DNA of 64,000 nucleotides from NCBI RefSeq assembly GCF_009768885.1, contig NZ_WSQA01000005.1, positions 62,001-126,000 of the forward strand. Direction: 5' to 3'. Position numbers and translations under genes: made by a program. A model generated the notes under the pieces. That model did not search any database, had not been told where the DNA came from, and saw nothing but the letters and a program-made list of their open reading frames with translations. Shown piece by piece: positions 16,578-25,816 of this stretch. Source of the stretch: Sphingobacterium humi. Its GTDB lineage: Bacteria > Bacteroidota > Bacteroidia > Sphingobacteriales > Sphingobacteriaceae. The first letter of the stretch is position 1. The number at the start of each line of letters is the position of its first letter.

Positions 16578-18404
16578 ATGAAGACTTACTTTAGACTGAT
16601 ATCATTTGCGAAGCCTATTGAGAAGTATGCCATTCCCTACATTCTTTGTACATTGATAATGGTCATATTCAGTACGCTTAATCTTGCCCTCTTAGCTCCC
16701 TTGTTGCATACCCTGTTTAATGCAAAGGATGCCGTGGTCGAAGTAGTTGAAAAACCAGAAAGCGTAACGGATCTGATGGGCTATTTCAATTATTTCGCGT
16801 ACGATTTAAACAATAGACTCGGGCCTTATGAAGCACTGAAGTATATCTGTATTGTAATTGTGATATCGGTTTTCATTTCCAACTTGTTTCGTTATTTATC
16901 GCAGCGGGTAATGGAGAACCTTCGTATCCATACCTTATTAAACCTGCGTAAATCCGTTTTTGATAATGTGATGAACCTGCATTTAGGCTATTTTTCAAAC
17001 CAGCGTAAAGGGGATATCATTTCGAAAATCGCATCTGATGTGCAGGTGGTACAGTTCTCGGTGACCGGTACCTTGCAAGTTGCTTTTAAAGAACCACTAC
17101 AGCTGATCGCCTATTTGATTATGCTGTTTATTATTTCAGCGAAACTCACCCTCTTTTCCTTATTGGTTATTCCGGTATCAGCCTTCTTTATTTCCCGCAT
17201 CGTGAAGACCTTGAAGTCGCAGGCGCAGGAAGGGCAGAAGACCTACGCCAATATGATTACCTATTTGGAGGAAGCATTAACTGGTGTAAAGATCATTAAG
17301 TCTTTTAATGCACTGGACTTTGTGAAAGCCAAGTTCAATCGGGAAAATGATCGCTATGCGACCATTATGCGCCGCATGGTTCGTCGCCAGCAAATGGGAT
17401 CTCCGGTGTCGGAGCTGTTAGGGGTTATTATGGTGGCCATTATTTTATTATACGGTGGGCACCTGGTATTAACTGGAACCGGTGATTTGCAGGCTTCTGA
17501 GTTTATTGCCTATATCGCTATTTTCTCGCAGATTATGCGCCCTGCAAAAGCATTGACCGATGCTTTCAGTAATATCCATAACGGGATTGCTGCTGGCGAA
17601 CGCGTATTGCAGCTAATTGATGAGAAAAACCTAGTAAATGATAAGCCGAATGCCATTGTAGTGAACTCCTTCAACGATAGCATAAAATTCGACCAAGTTT
17701 CCTTCTCCTACGAGGAAAAGGAAGTGCTGCATCAAATTAATCTGGATATCCAAAAGGGGCAAACAATCGCCTTGGTTGGACCTTCCGGTGGAGGGAAATC
17801 GACTTTAGTCGATTTGATCCCTCGCTTTATGGATGTAACTGCTGGCAGCATCAAAATGGATGGAACAGACTTAAGGGATTTGAATCAAGAGTCGCTGCGA
17901 CAGCTTATCGGGGTTGTCAATCAAGAATCTATTCTTTTCAACGATACGATATTCAATAACATCGCTTTTGCCAACGTTACGGCAACGGAAGAAGAGGTGA
18001 TTCGGGCAGCAAAAATTGCGAATGCCCATGAGTTTATTATGGCAACAGAGCAAGGGTATCAAACCAATATTGGCGACCGTGGCTCGAAGCTTTCTGGTGG
18101 ACAGCGCCAGCGGATTTGTATTGCACGCGCCGTATTGAAAAACCCACCAATTATGCTGTTGGATGAGGCGACATCCGCATTGGATACCGAGTCTGAACGT
18201 CTGGTGCAGGATTCCCTCTATAAGCTTATGGAGAATAGAACAACCGTGGTCATTGCCCACCGCTTGAGTACCATCCAGAATGCCGACATGATTGTGGTGC
18301 TGGAAGCCGGAAGAATTGTAGAAACCGGTTCTCACCTCGGGCTAATTGCTCAAAATGGTCTCTACAGGCGCTTAATCGATATGCAGCAGTTTGCTGAATC
18401 CTAA
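16578..18404 (+). CDS. ABC exporter, fused membrane and ATPase domains (MsbA-like)
   Basis: 608 residues. Six transmembrane helices (about residues 15-310) are followed by the ATPase: Walker A GPSGGGKST, Q-loop, signature LSGGQRQR, Walker B MLLDEATSALD and the AHRLST H-loop. This is a half-transporter acting as a homodimer in the inner membrane; MsbA-type members flip lipid A core or other hydrophobic cargo. The substrate is not certain. The start at 16578 is favoured because the -7 box would lie inside the coding region if 16533 were used. Confidence 0.9.
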   Translation: MKTYFRLISFAKPIEKYAIPYILCTLIMVIFSTLNLALLAPLLHTLFNAKDAVVEVVEKPESVTDLMGYFNYFAYDLNNRLGPYEALKYICIVIVISVFISNLFRYLSQRVMENLRIHTLLNLRKSVFDNVMNLHLGYFSNQRKGDIISKIASDVQVVQFSVTGTLQVAFKEPLQLIAYLIMLFIISAKLTLFSLLVIPVSAFFISRIVKTLKSQAQEGQKTYANMITYLEEALTGVKIIKSFNALDFVKAKFNRENDRYATIMRRMVRRQQMGSPVSELLGVIMVAIILLYGGHLVLTGTGDLQASEFIAYIAIFSQIMRPAKALTDAFSNIHNGIAAGERVLQLIDEKNLVNDKPNAIVVNSFNDSIKFDQVSFSYEEKEVLHQINLDIQKGQTIALVGPSGGGKSTLVDLIPRFMDVTAGSIKMDGTDLRDLNQESLRQLIGVVNQESILFNDTIFNNIAFANVTATEEEVIRAAKIANAHEFIMATEQGYQTNIGDRGSKLSGGQRQRICIARAVLKNPPIMLLDEATSALDTESERLVQDSLYKLMENRTTVVIAHRLSTIQNADMIVVLEAGRIVETGSHLGLIAQNGLYRRLIDMQQFAES

Positions 18405-18438
18405 GTGCAATCAAATCGCTTTTTAGCGTAGGTTTTGT

Positions 18439-18446
18439 TAACTTTG
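18439..18446 (+). promoter_or_regulatory. -7 box TAACTTTG before mqnE
   Basis: TAACTTTG ends 18 bases before the mqnE ATG. Confidence 0.55.
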
Positions 18447-18464
18447 TAAGGTAAGAAGTGCGAA

Positions 18465-19661
18465 ATGGAAGCAACAAAAAAACTATCGTTTTTATTGAAC
18501 GATTCTAATTTATCACACGAACTAAAAAGTATTGCGCAGAAAGTCTTAAATGGCGAACGCATCACTTTTGATGAAGGTGTCTATCTATATGAACATGCGG
18601 AATTGGGATACCTGGGTGTCCTCGCGAATTATATCCGTGAACAAAAGCATGGCGACTACACGTATTTTAACCGTAACTTCCATATCGAACCCACAAACGT
18701 ATGTGTCTACGACTGTAAGTTTTGTTCTTATTCTCGTTTGATTAAGAACCGTTCTGAAGGATGGGAAATGGATGTCGATGCCATGATGGACATCGTGCGT
18801 AAATACGATGATGAACCGGTAACCGAAGTCCATATCACGGGCGGCGTGGTGCCGAAGCAAAACCTGGAGTTCTATGCCGATTTCTTTAAACGTTGTAAGG
18901 AACATCGTCCGGAATTACATATCAAAGGTTTAACCCCTGTAGAATACTATTACATCTTTAAAAAGGCGAAGCTTAGCCATTACGAAGGGATGAAATACCT
19001 GCAATCCTGTGGTCTGGATTCCATGCCAGGCGGAGGAGCAGAGATTTTCCACCCGGAAGTAAGGGAAAAGATTGCCCATGATAAATGTACCGCCGATCAG
19101 TGGTTGGATATCCATGAACAAGCGCATAAGCTTGGCATGCATACCAATGCAACAATGCTATACGGTCATATTGAGGAGTTTTGGCATCGCGTAGATCATA
19201 TGGAAAGACTACGTGAATTGCAAGATAAAACCGGCGGATTCCAAACCTTTATTCCATTAAAATTCCGCAACAAAGACAACCAGATGGAGAATGTTCCAGA
19301 GGTTTCCGTTGTCGAGGATTTGAGAAACTACGCAGTAGCGCGGATATACATGGATAACTTCCCGCATATCAAAGCTTATTGGGCAATGATCTCCCGGAAT
19401 ACCGCACAATTATCCCTAGCCTTTGGTGTAGATGACATCGATGGGACCTTAGACGATACCACCAAAATCTACAGTATGGCAGGCGCAGAGGAGCAAAACC
19501 CTGCGATGTCTACCCGTGAGTTGGTGGAGTTAATCAAACATGTAGGCCGCCATCCGATCGAGCGAGATACCTTATATAATGTCGTAACAGATTATAATGA
19601 GGTAGCCTTTGAAGAAGAAAACCCTAAAAAACAATATTATTCCCTACCAGTGGTGAATTAA
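18465..19661 (+). CDS. mqnE: Aminofutalosine synthase (radical SAM)
   Basis: 398 residues. The radical-SAM cluster motif CVYDCKFC (CxxxCxxC) lies near residue 80; HITGGV and GLTPVEYYY follow, and the C-terminal AYWAMI...AQLSLAFGVDDIDGT is typical of MqnE. It makes aminofutalosine in the futalosine route to menaquinone. It begins an operon with a histidine phosphatase and mqnA. Confidence 0.94.
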   Translation: MEATKKLSFLLNDSNLSHELKSIAQKVLNGERITFDEGVYLYEHAELGYLGVLANYIREQKHGDYTYFNRNFHIEPTNVCVYDCKFCSYSRLIKNRSEGWEMDVDAMMDIVRKYDDEPVTEVHITGGVVPKQNLEFYADFFKRCKEHRPELHIKGLTPVEYYYIFKKAKLSHYEGMKYLQSCGLDSMPGGGAEIFHPEVREKIAHDKCTADQWLDIHEQAHKLGMHTNATMLYGHIEEFWHRVDHMERLRELQDKTGGFQTFIPLKFRNKDNQMENVPEVSVVEDLRNYAVARIYMDNFPHIKAYWAMISRNTAQLSLAFGVDDIDGTLDDTTKIYSMAGAEEQNPAMSTRELVELIKHVGRHPIERDTLYNVVTDYNEVAFEEENPKKQYYSLPVVN

Positions 19662-19672
19662 GCGAGGAAAGA

Positions 19673-20305
19673 TTGAAAAAGACGATATATTTTATTCGAC
19701 ACGGACAGACAGACTTAAATTTAAAAGGCATAGTACAGGGAAGAGGTGTTAATTCCCCCTTGAATGAAAACGGATTCCAACAAGCCCAAGCTTTTTATGA
19801 TGCCTATAAGGATGTTCCTTTTGATAAAGTGTATACTTCCACCTTATTAAGAACCCACCAAACTGTAGCTCCATTTATCGAACAAGGAATCCCAACAGAA
19901 GAACTGGAAGGACTTGATGAGATTAGCTGGGGCATTTATGAGGGGCAGGAACAGACTAAGGAAATCCTGGATGGCTTTGAATTGGTGGTTGGCTCCTGGC
20001 GCAATAACGAGCTTGATTTAGCCATAGAAAACGGCGAATCGCCCAACACATTGGTTGCCCGTCAAAAGAAAGCCATTGAACATATCCTGAAGAATAAAGA
20101 AGAAGAAACGGTTTTGGTATGTATGCATGGTCGTGCGCTACGCATTATGTTGTGCCATTTAACCAAGGTGCCTGTATGTAACATGGATGATTTCCCGCAT
20201 ACCAATACAGCCCTTTATATCTTGGAATACGAGAAGGATGAATTCTCGATCATAGATTATTTCAATACCAAACATTTAGAAGATTTACTTGATGGAAAAG
20301 ATTAG
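19673..20305 (+). CDS. Histidine phosphatase superfamily protein within the menaquinone operon
   Basis: 210 residues with the catalytic RHGQTDLN motif at the very N-terminus, a second catalytic histidine in VCMHGRALRI, and the phosphate-binding RTHQT. The start is a TTG at 19673, since no ATG precedes the RHG motif and a GAGGAAAG sequence lies just before the TTG. The 3' end overlaps mqnA by 14 bases. Family members include phosphoglycerate mutases and small-molecule phosphatases; the substrate here is unknown. Its place between two futalosine-pathway genes suggests a metabolic link, which is inference. Confidence 0.85.
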   Translation: MKKTIYFIRHGQTDLNLKGIVQGRGVNSPLNENGFQQAQAFYDAYKDVPFDKVYTSTLLRTHQTVAPFIEQGIPTEELEGLDEISWGIYEGQEQTKEILDGFELVVGSWRNNELDLAIENGESPNTLVARQKKAIEHILKNKEEETVLVCMHGRALRIMLCHLTKVPVCNMDDFPHTNTALYILEYEKDEFSIIDYFNTKHLEDLLDGKD

Positions 20306-21014
20306 AATATCTGCTGTTTCCTATACCAATACATTGCCTTTTTTGCAAGGTATCCGGAAAGCAGATGTGATGAACGATATTAGCCTTTCGGTAGATTATC
20401 CGAGCGAATGCGCCAGAAAAGTAATGGCCGATGAAGCAGACATGGGCATTATCCCCGTAGCGGCTTTGGCAGAAATGAAAGATTACCACATCATCGGCGA
20501 TTATTGCATTGGTACAAAGAATTATGTAGACTCAGTATTTATCTTTTCGGAGAAACCGATAGAAGAAATTAAAAGCTTGCGTTTAGATCCGCAATCAAAA
20601 ACTTCGAATGGTCTTGCCCGCATCCTGTTGCAGCGCTATTGGAAGCGTGACGATGTGGAAATCCTGACAGCAGGTGATGCTGATGCTTATGTATTAATTG
20701 GCGATCGTACCTTTGGTAAAAAGGATAGCATCCCCTATGTTTATGACTTAGGCCATTATTGGAATGCGCTTACCGGCTTGCCTTTTGCCTTTGCGGTATG
20801 GGTGTCCAACAAAGCCTTGCCAGCCAGTTTTGTGCAGCGTTTCAATGATGCCTTAGCAGAGGGCGTTTCTCGTCCGAACGATGTAATCCCGGGCTTACCT
20901 GTATTCCCGAACTTTGATTACGTCCATTACCTCAATGAAAGCTTAGACTTTCATTTAGATGCCGATAAAAGAAAAGCATTAAGCCTATACCTGGACTGGT
21001 ATAAAGCCTTGTAA
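20292..21014 (+). CDS. mqnA: Chorismate dehydratase (menaquinone, futalosine pathway)
   Basis: 240 residues. The N-terminus IRISAVSYTNTLPFLQGI is the MqnA/MqnD-type start, followed by PSECARKVMADEADMGIIPVAAL and GDYCIGTKNYVDSV. It removes water from chorismate to give 3-enolpyruvoylbenzoate, which MqnE then joins to SAM. ATG at 20292 is chosen over a TTG at 20289. It overlaps the phosphatase gene and is the last gene of the operon, followed by a perfect palindrome. Confidence 0.9.
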   Translation: MEKIRISAVSYTNTLPFLQGIRKADVMNDISLSVDYPSECARKVMADEADMGIIPVAALAEMKDYHIIGDYCIGTKNYVDSVFIFSEKPIEEIKSLRLDPQSKTSNGLARILLQRYWKRDDVEILTAGDADAYVLIGDRTFGKKDSIPYVYDLGHYWNALTGLPFAFAVWVSNKALPASFVQRFNDALAEGVSRPNDVIPGLPVFPNFDYVHYLNESLDFHLDADKRKALSLYLDWYKAL

Positions 21015-21040
21015 AACAAGATTAAAAGTAGTAACTATAT

Positions 21041-21078
21041 AACACAAGAAGAGCGGGATTTCCCGCTCTTCTTGTGTT
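21041..21078. terminator. Bidirectional terminator after mqnA
   Basis: Perfect 18-base arms at 21041-21058 and 21061-21078 (inner GAGCGGGA-TT-TCCCGCTC) between convergent genes; its 3' arm overlaps the last two bases of the DUF423 stop codon. Confidence 0.85.
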
Positions 21079-21451
21079 ATAATACGTTTAATAGGATCAT
21101 CAGCCAACCCACAATCATCAGCAAGCCGCCGATAGGGGTAATAGGCCCTAGGAACCTTAAATTTACTTTCCAAAGGTCTTTGAAGCTTAGCAAGTAAATA
21201 CTGCCAGAGAAAAGCACACAGCCCCATAATAAACCATATACGGCCCAGTGGTCAGCACTGCTTACAAACTCCATATTAAAACCGATAATCAGCAAGGTGA
21301 TGGCTGCATACATCTGATAGCGAACACCAACCTCAAAAGAACTTAAGCGTTCTTCGGATAGCACCTTCTTTAAGGCATGGGCGCCAAAGGCTCCCAAGAT
21401 AATGGAAAGAATCCCTAGGATTGATCCGGAAATAAGTGCAATCTGATTCAC
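21077..21451 (-). CDS. DUF423 family membrane protein
   Basis: 124 residues with four predicted transmembrane helices. SGSILGILSIILGAFGAHALKK at the N-terminus, FSGSIYLLSF and the C-terminal ITPIGGLLMIVGW are the hallmark stretches of DUF423 (YgdD/YwdK). The function is not established. It begins one base after the end of the rhodanese-thioredoxin gene, so they share an operon. Confidence 0.9.
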   Translation of the reverse strand: MNQIALISGSILGILSIILGAFGAHALKKVLSEERLSSFEVGVRYQMYAAITLLIIGFNMEFVSSADHWAVYGLLWGCVLFSGSIYLLSFKDLWKVNLRFLGPITPIGGLLMIVGWLMILLNVL

Positions 21452-21452
21452 G

Positions 21453-22157
21453 TTATTTTGCTGCTTTATTAATTTGCTTTACAAGCTCTTGTTCGGTCGC
21501 TACGCCGCTGTAAGTCCAAACCTCCTGGCCATTCTTATAGATTTTTACCACCGGGATTGCACTCACTTTTAAGTCTTTCATCAATTGATTGTTCTTATCG
21601 GCATCGAGGCGAACCACTTTCACTTTGCCTTTTTGCTCTTTTTCTACCTTTTCTAAAATAGGTTTCAATTGCTGACAAGGCGCACACCAAACGGCCGAGA
21701 AATTAACGAGAACAACCTTGTCCGATTTGGTTAAATGCGTGTAATCGGCCATGTTCATACCTTTATCTGCCTTCCCTTTGTTAGGTTTTATTTCAGGCTT
21801 CTCGGTACTTCGCCAGTCCATCATTCCGCCAGAATAATCGAAAACCTGATAGCCCTGAGCTGTTAAAAACTCTGAGGCTTGTTTACTGCGACCACCACCT
21901 AGGCAATACACGTATACAGGTTCATTCTTCTTTAATCCTGCTAATTGCTTTTTAAAGTTAGCCTGATCTTTCCAGTCTACATTGACAGCATTAGGAATAT
22001 GGCCATCTGCAAATTCTTGCGGCGTACGTACGTCCAGAATCTGAGCCGAAGGCTTAGCAATCACTTTTTCGAGGGTTTCCGCTTTAATTTTCTCTTGTGC
22101 CAATCCAGGGATTGCGCATCCCAAAAGGCCAAGCGCTAAGATTAAGTTCTTCATCAT
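21453..22157 (-). CDS. Secreted rhodanese-thioredoxin fusion protein
   Basis: 234 residues: a signal peptide (MMKNLILALGLLGCAIPGLAQ), a rhodanese domain (ILDVRTPQEFADGHIPNA, with the active-site loop CLGGGRS), then a thioredoxin domain with WCAPC and the cis-Pro segment SAIPVVKIY. It is probably periplasmic, where it could handle sulfane sulfur or reduce disulfides. The start is ATGATG, so 22157 and 22154 are both possible. It lies 18 bases after the PhnA-like gene. Confidence 0.88.
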   Translation of the reverse strand: MMKNLILALGLLGCAIPGLAQEKIKAETLEKVIAKPSAQILDVRTPQEFADGHIPNAVNVDWKDQANFKKQLAGLKKNEPVYVYCLGGGRSKQASEFLTAQGYQVFDYSGGMMDWRSTEKPEIKPNKGKADKGMNMADYTHLTKSDKVVLVNFSAVWCAPCQQLKPILEKVEKEQKGKVKVVRLDADKNNQLMKDLKVSAIPVVKIYKNGQEVWTYSGVATEQELVKQINKAAK

Positions 22158-22175
22158 TGTTGTTTTATGGGCCTA

Positions 22176-22751
22176 TTAGCCCTTTCTCAAATACTTCGTT
22201 AATATAACGATGGTTTGCCCTTCAATCTTGCCTTCAATTTGTTCGGTGTTGTCGGGCACCAACCTAATATTCTTAACAACTGTGCCAAGTTTTGCAGAAA
22301 GGCTCGATCCTTTCACGTCTAAGGTTTTTACCAGCACAACGGTATCCCCTTCAAATAGGCGTGTACCATTGGAGTCTTGGTGAAAAGCCACCGTCGCATC
22401 GGCTTCATGGTCACCTGTTTTCTTCGCCCAGGCAAGGGTATCCTCATCTAAATATAAAATATCTAAGTTGTTTGCCGCCCAGGCCTCTTGGCGAAGTCTG
22501 CTAAGCATACGCCAGGCCGTAACTTGCACCGGTAAATAAGACGACCACATCGTGTCACTAAGGACTTTCCAGTGCTCCGGATCAATCTGTTCTGTTTTTT
22601 CCAGCTGTCCTTTGCAAACCGAACATACATAAATGCTGTTATCTACCGTAGGGGTTTCCACCGGTGGAACCTCATAAATATCGAGGTCATTAGCCGATAA
22701 ACATAGTTCACATTTGTTGTCGCTTCTGCTTTGTAGTTCTTCTAATAACAT
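22176..22751 (-). CDS. PhnA/YjdM-family zinc-ribbon protein
   Basis: 191 residues. The N-terminus has a zinc ribbon with CELC and CSVC pairs, and the C-terminus has the PhnA domain: LFEGDTVVLVKTLDVKGSSL...GTVVKNIRLV...IEGQTIVILTKYLRK. Despite the name, a role in phosphonate use is unproven. It heads a leftward operon with the rhodanese-thioredoxin and DUF423 genes. Confidence 0.9.
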   Translation of the reverse strand: MLLEELQSRSDNKCELCLSANDLDIYEVPPVETPTVDNSIYVCSVCKGQLEKTEQIDPEHWKVLSDTMWSSYLPVQVTAWRMLSRLRQEAWAANNLDILYLDEDTLAWAKKTGDHEADATVAFHQDSNGTRLFEGDTVVLVKTLDVKGSSLSAKLGTVVKNIRLVPDNTEQIEGKIEGQTIVILTKYLRKG

Positions 22752-22899
22752 AAAATTGGGTAATAAGTATTGATTTCAAAGATACGGATTTTAAATGAGG
22801 GCGCTGAATCTTACCTTTTATATAGAAAATATCCTTGCTCAACTTATGGCAAAGAATTTGCATGGATCAAAAAATAAACTGAAAACTTAAAATAGACTT

Positions 22900-23763
22900 A
22901 TGAAATGGCAAGGCGGCCGCAATAGCGGCAATGTTGAAGATCGTAGGGGCATGTCCGGAGGGCAGAAACTTACCTTGGGAGGAATAGGAGGGGTAATCGT
23001 ATTAATTATTGGATTCTTTATGGGGGGAGACCCTGGCGAGTTGCTGAATCAGATGCAACAACAACAGGGCGGAACCACCGAGCAGGGCGAGTTTCAATCG
23101 ACACCGGAAGAAGATCGTTTGGTGGAATTTGCCGGTGTGGTACTCACCAGTACGGAAGATGTATGGGGCGCTATTTTCCAGGAAAATGGAAAATCTTACC
23201 CGGTAACAAAACTAACCATCTACCGCGATGCTTATGAAACAGGAGGTTGTGGTGTTGGGCAGGCGCATTTTGGACCATTCTATTGTCCGGGAGATCAGAA
23301 AATCTACTTAGACCTCAGCTTCAACAACGAATTAGCGAATCGCTTCGGAGCGAAGGGCGAGTTTGCCTTAGCCTACGTAATTGCGCATGAGGTAGGACAC
23401 CACATCCAGAATATCTTTGGGGTCTTGCAGCAAACGAATGCGATGCGTGCGAAGATGAGTGAACGAGAGTATAACAAAATCTCGGTAATGACCGAATTGC
23501 AGGCCGATTTCTATGCAGGCGTATGGGCGCATCACGCGACCAAACAATCGGATGTGAAATTAACCTATGATGATATTGTAGAAGGCATGCGTGCGGCAGC
23601 AGCGGTAGGTGATGACCATATCCAAGAACAAGCCCAAGGGCATTCAAGTCCGGAGTCTTTCACCCACGGTACATCCGAACAACGCGCATACTGGTTTAAG
23701 AAAGGCTATGAAACTGGCGATATCAACCAAGGAAATACCTTCAACGACCCGAGCTTACAATAA
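22900..23763 (+). CDS. Neutral zinc metallopeptidase, YpfJ family
   Basis: 287 residues. After a Gly/Arg-rich cytoplasmic tip comes one transmembrane helix (about residues 25-44), a Gln-rich linker, and the peptidase domain with YVIAHEVGHHIQN (HExxH), the downstream Glu in ELQADFYAGVWAHH, and CGVGQAHFGPFYCPGD. This order is that of the YpfJ/KPN_02809 family. It is likely anchored in the inner membrane and faces the periplasm. It is convergent with the LuxE-like gene. Confidence 0.92.
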   Translation: MKWQGGRNSGNVEDRRGMSGGQKLTLGGIGGVIVLIIGFFMGGDPGELLNQMQQQQGGTTEQGEFQSTPEEDRLVEFAGVVLTSTEDVWGAIFQENGKSYPVTKLTIYRDAYETGGCGVGQAHFGPFYCPGDQKIYLDLSFNNELANRFGAKGEFALAYVIAHEVGHHIQNIFGVLQQTNAMRAKMSEREYNKISVMTELQADFYAGVWAHHATKQSDVKLTYDDIVEGMRAAAAVGDDHIQEQAQGHSSPESFTHGTSEQRAYWFKKGYETGDINQGNTFNDPSLQ

Positions 23764-23764
23764 G

Positions 23765-24745
23765 CTATTGCACCAATAGGTTGCAGCCCCTGATATCGGA
23801 ATTATCGAATCTGCCTAGTATTTCAAACGAGCCATCAGGATGGTATTTACCTAAATCCTGAGTCGCTATAAAGGAGCAGGAGTAATAATTGGCTAAATCA
23901 ATGACATTTATGGCTCCTGTTTTTTTATCGTCAATAAGGCTCAGGGGATCGTTGGTATCCCGGATTAACACCTTCATCCATTTGGGCGTATAGAACAGAC
24001 CTTCGCCTTTGGAATAGCCTTGCGACAGCAATTCCGTCATGCCGTATTCCGAGTGGATATGCGGAACGCCGAATCCTGCTTTGAGCTGCTCGTGCAATTC
24101 TTCTCGAATCATCTCTTTACGCTTACCCTTCATGCCACCCGTCTCCATAATAATTAATTCGGGGAAATCAACCTGAAAGGCCTCCACAAAATCTAATAGG
24201 GCGTAGGTCACACCAAATAAGATGGTTTTTGTTCCTTTAGCTTTTAGGCTTAATAGGCAATCGTATAAGTCTTGCTGATTGTATAAGAAGTAATTGCTTT
24301 CTGCTTGTTTGGAATGTTTGATGAGGTCATCCACCATGTATATCAGAGAAGAGCCTGTGCGTTCCAGATAGGAAGGGAGTAAAGCCAAAATAGCCAGGTC
24401 TTCAATCGGGCCATAAAACTGTTCAAAGGCCAGTCTGAAACTCCGTTCATACAGGCTGCTATCGGCTACTAAATGCTTACTCGTAATCATACCGGTCGTG
24501 CCAGAGCTGCTGAATACAATTTCTGCCGATTTGCCGGCAGCGATAATATCCTGACTTTTGAAAAATTGAATGGGCATGCATGGAATATCGCGGTAATGCT
24601 GGATGTCCTCTACCGAACGACCTAAGATTTGAAGGTATTGCTTATAGATGCTGTTGTTTTCCGCTTGAAAACGAAATACGTCCAAAGCACATGCATTAAA
24701 CTCCTCCTCCGATTGGATGTTAAAAATCCGGTCTACTAATTCCAT
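23765..24745 (-). CDS. LuxE-like acyl-protein synthetase / acyltransferase
   Basis: 326 residues with the adenylate-forming signature FSSSGTTGMITSKHL, PSYLERTGSSLIYMVDDLI, TGGMKGKRKEM and HSEYGMTELLSQ, as in LuxE/PaaK-type enzymes. It should activate a carboxylic acid with ATP and pass it to a thiol. No luxCD partners are nearby. It is separated from the upstream fabG-like gene by a terminator, so it is probably transcribed alone. Confidence 0.88.
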   Translation of the reverse strand: MELVDRIFNIQSEEEFNACALDVFRFQAENNSIYKQYLQILGRSVEDIQHYRDIPCMPIQFFKSQDIIAAGKSAEIVFSSSGTTGMITSKHLVADSSLYERSFRLAFEQFYGPIEDLAILALLPSYLERTGSSLIYMVDDLIKHSKQAESNYFLYNQQDLYDCLLSLKAKGTKTILFGVTYALLDFVEAFQVDFPELIIMETGGMKGKRKEMIREELHEQLKAGFGVPHIHSEYGMTELLSQGYSKGEGLFYTPKWMKVLIRDTNDPLSLIDDKKTGAINVIDLANYYSCSFIATQDLGKYHPDGSFEILGRFDNSDIRGCNLLVQ

Positions 24746-24780
24746 GTGGCAAAAATAAGGATTAGATCGAATAGAAAAAA

Positions 24781-24813
24781 AGAGGCTGTATCACTAATTA
24801 TGATACAGCCTCT
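24781..24813. terminator. Rho-independent terminator between fabG-like and luxE-like genes
   Basis: AGAGGCTGTATCA (24781-24793) pairs with TGATACAGCCTCT (24801-24813); A and T runs flank it, so it can act on both strands. Confidence 0.9.
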
Positions 24814-24836
24814 TTTTTATTGCGTGTTGTTTGGGC

Positions 24837-25580
24837 CTATAACATACCGCCACAAACCGAAATAACTTGTCCTGTTACGTAGGAAGAAAGGTCAGAAGCT
24901 AAGAATAAACAGGCGTTTGCTACATCTTCAGGCTCTCCAGCACGTTTCAATGGAATATTAGCTTCCCATCCGGCCACAACTTTCGGATCCAATACATCGG
25001 TCATCTCCGTACGGATAAATCCTGGTGCAATAACGTTTGTACGGATATTACGAGAGCCTAATTCTTTGGCTAATGATTTCGAGAAACCGATAATTCCGGC
25101 TTTTGAAGCCGCGTAGTTCGCTTGTCCGGCATTTCCTTGCACCCCAACCACAGAGCTCATGTTAATGATGCTCCCTTTCCGGTTTTTCATCATTACCTTA
25201 GAGGCAGCTTTGGAAACGTTGAATACCGATTTTAGGTTAATGTTGATCACATCATCCCAGTTTTCTTCGGTCATACGCATCAATAGGCCATCTTTTGTAA
25301 TTCCGGCATTATTTACCACGATATCCAATGTGCCGAAATCAGCAACAATTGCATTGATTAATTCCTCGGCTTCATCAAATTTGGAAGCGTCTGAACGGTA
25401 TCCTTTCACTTGGGTGCCAAATGCTTGCAATTCCTGTTCTAAGGCTTGTCCTTTTTCTACGGATGAAAGGTAGGTGAAGGCAACATTTGCACCTTGCTGC
25501 GCAAATACTTCGGCAATTTTTCTACCAATTCCTTTGGAGGCACCTGTAATTAAGGCTGTTTTTCCGGCTAACAATTTCAT
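24837..25580 (-). CDS. fabG: 3-oxoacyl-[ACP] reductase
   Basis: 247 residues, standard FabG length. Motifs: TGASKGIGRKIAE (NADPH site), NNAGIT, the catalytic Ser in NMSSVVG, and YAASKAG for the Tyr-Lys pair. The C-terminus SSYVTGQVISVCGGM is characteristic. It reduces 3-oxoacyl-ACP in fatty-acid synthesis. It stands alone, apart from other fab genes. Confidence 0.92.
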   Translation of the reverse strand: MKLLAGKTALITGASKGIGRKIAEVFAQQGANVAFTYLSSVEKGQALEQELQAFGTQVKGYRSDASKFDEAEELINAIVADFGTLDIVVNNAGITKDGLLMRMTEENWDDVININLKSVFNVSKAASKVMMKNRKGSIINMSSVVGVQGNAGQANYAASKAGIIGFSKSLAKELGSRNIRTNVIAPGFIRTEMTDVLDPKVVAGWEANIPLKRAGEPEDVANACLFLASDLSSYVTGQVISVCGGML

Positions 25581-25765
25581 ATGTATTTCTTATTAAATGC
25601 TTGATTAAAGAACCACAAAAGTGGAAAATAAACTGCATAATACAAAAAATGTTCCTCAATAGAAAGTAGTGGATTTATTTTTTTAAGCCAAAAAAGCACA
25701 TATCTACAACGAGAACTGGGATATATTGATAAAATCACAAATATTTGAAATGTTTCTGACAATAT

Positions 25766-25799
25766 TATTCGCTTATATATAAAGCGAATATTAATTTTG
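25766..25799 (+). promoter_or_regulatory. mqo promoter with palindromic operator
   Basis: TATTCGCTT (25766-25774) and AAGCGAATA (25782-25790) are perfect 9-base arms around a 7-base AT spacer. They abut a -7 box TAATTTTG (25792-25799), which ends 17 bases before the mqo ATG. A protein bound here would cover the promoter. Confidence 0.55.
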
Positions 25800-25816
25800 T
25801 ATTTCATTTTAAAAAC

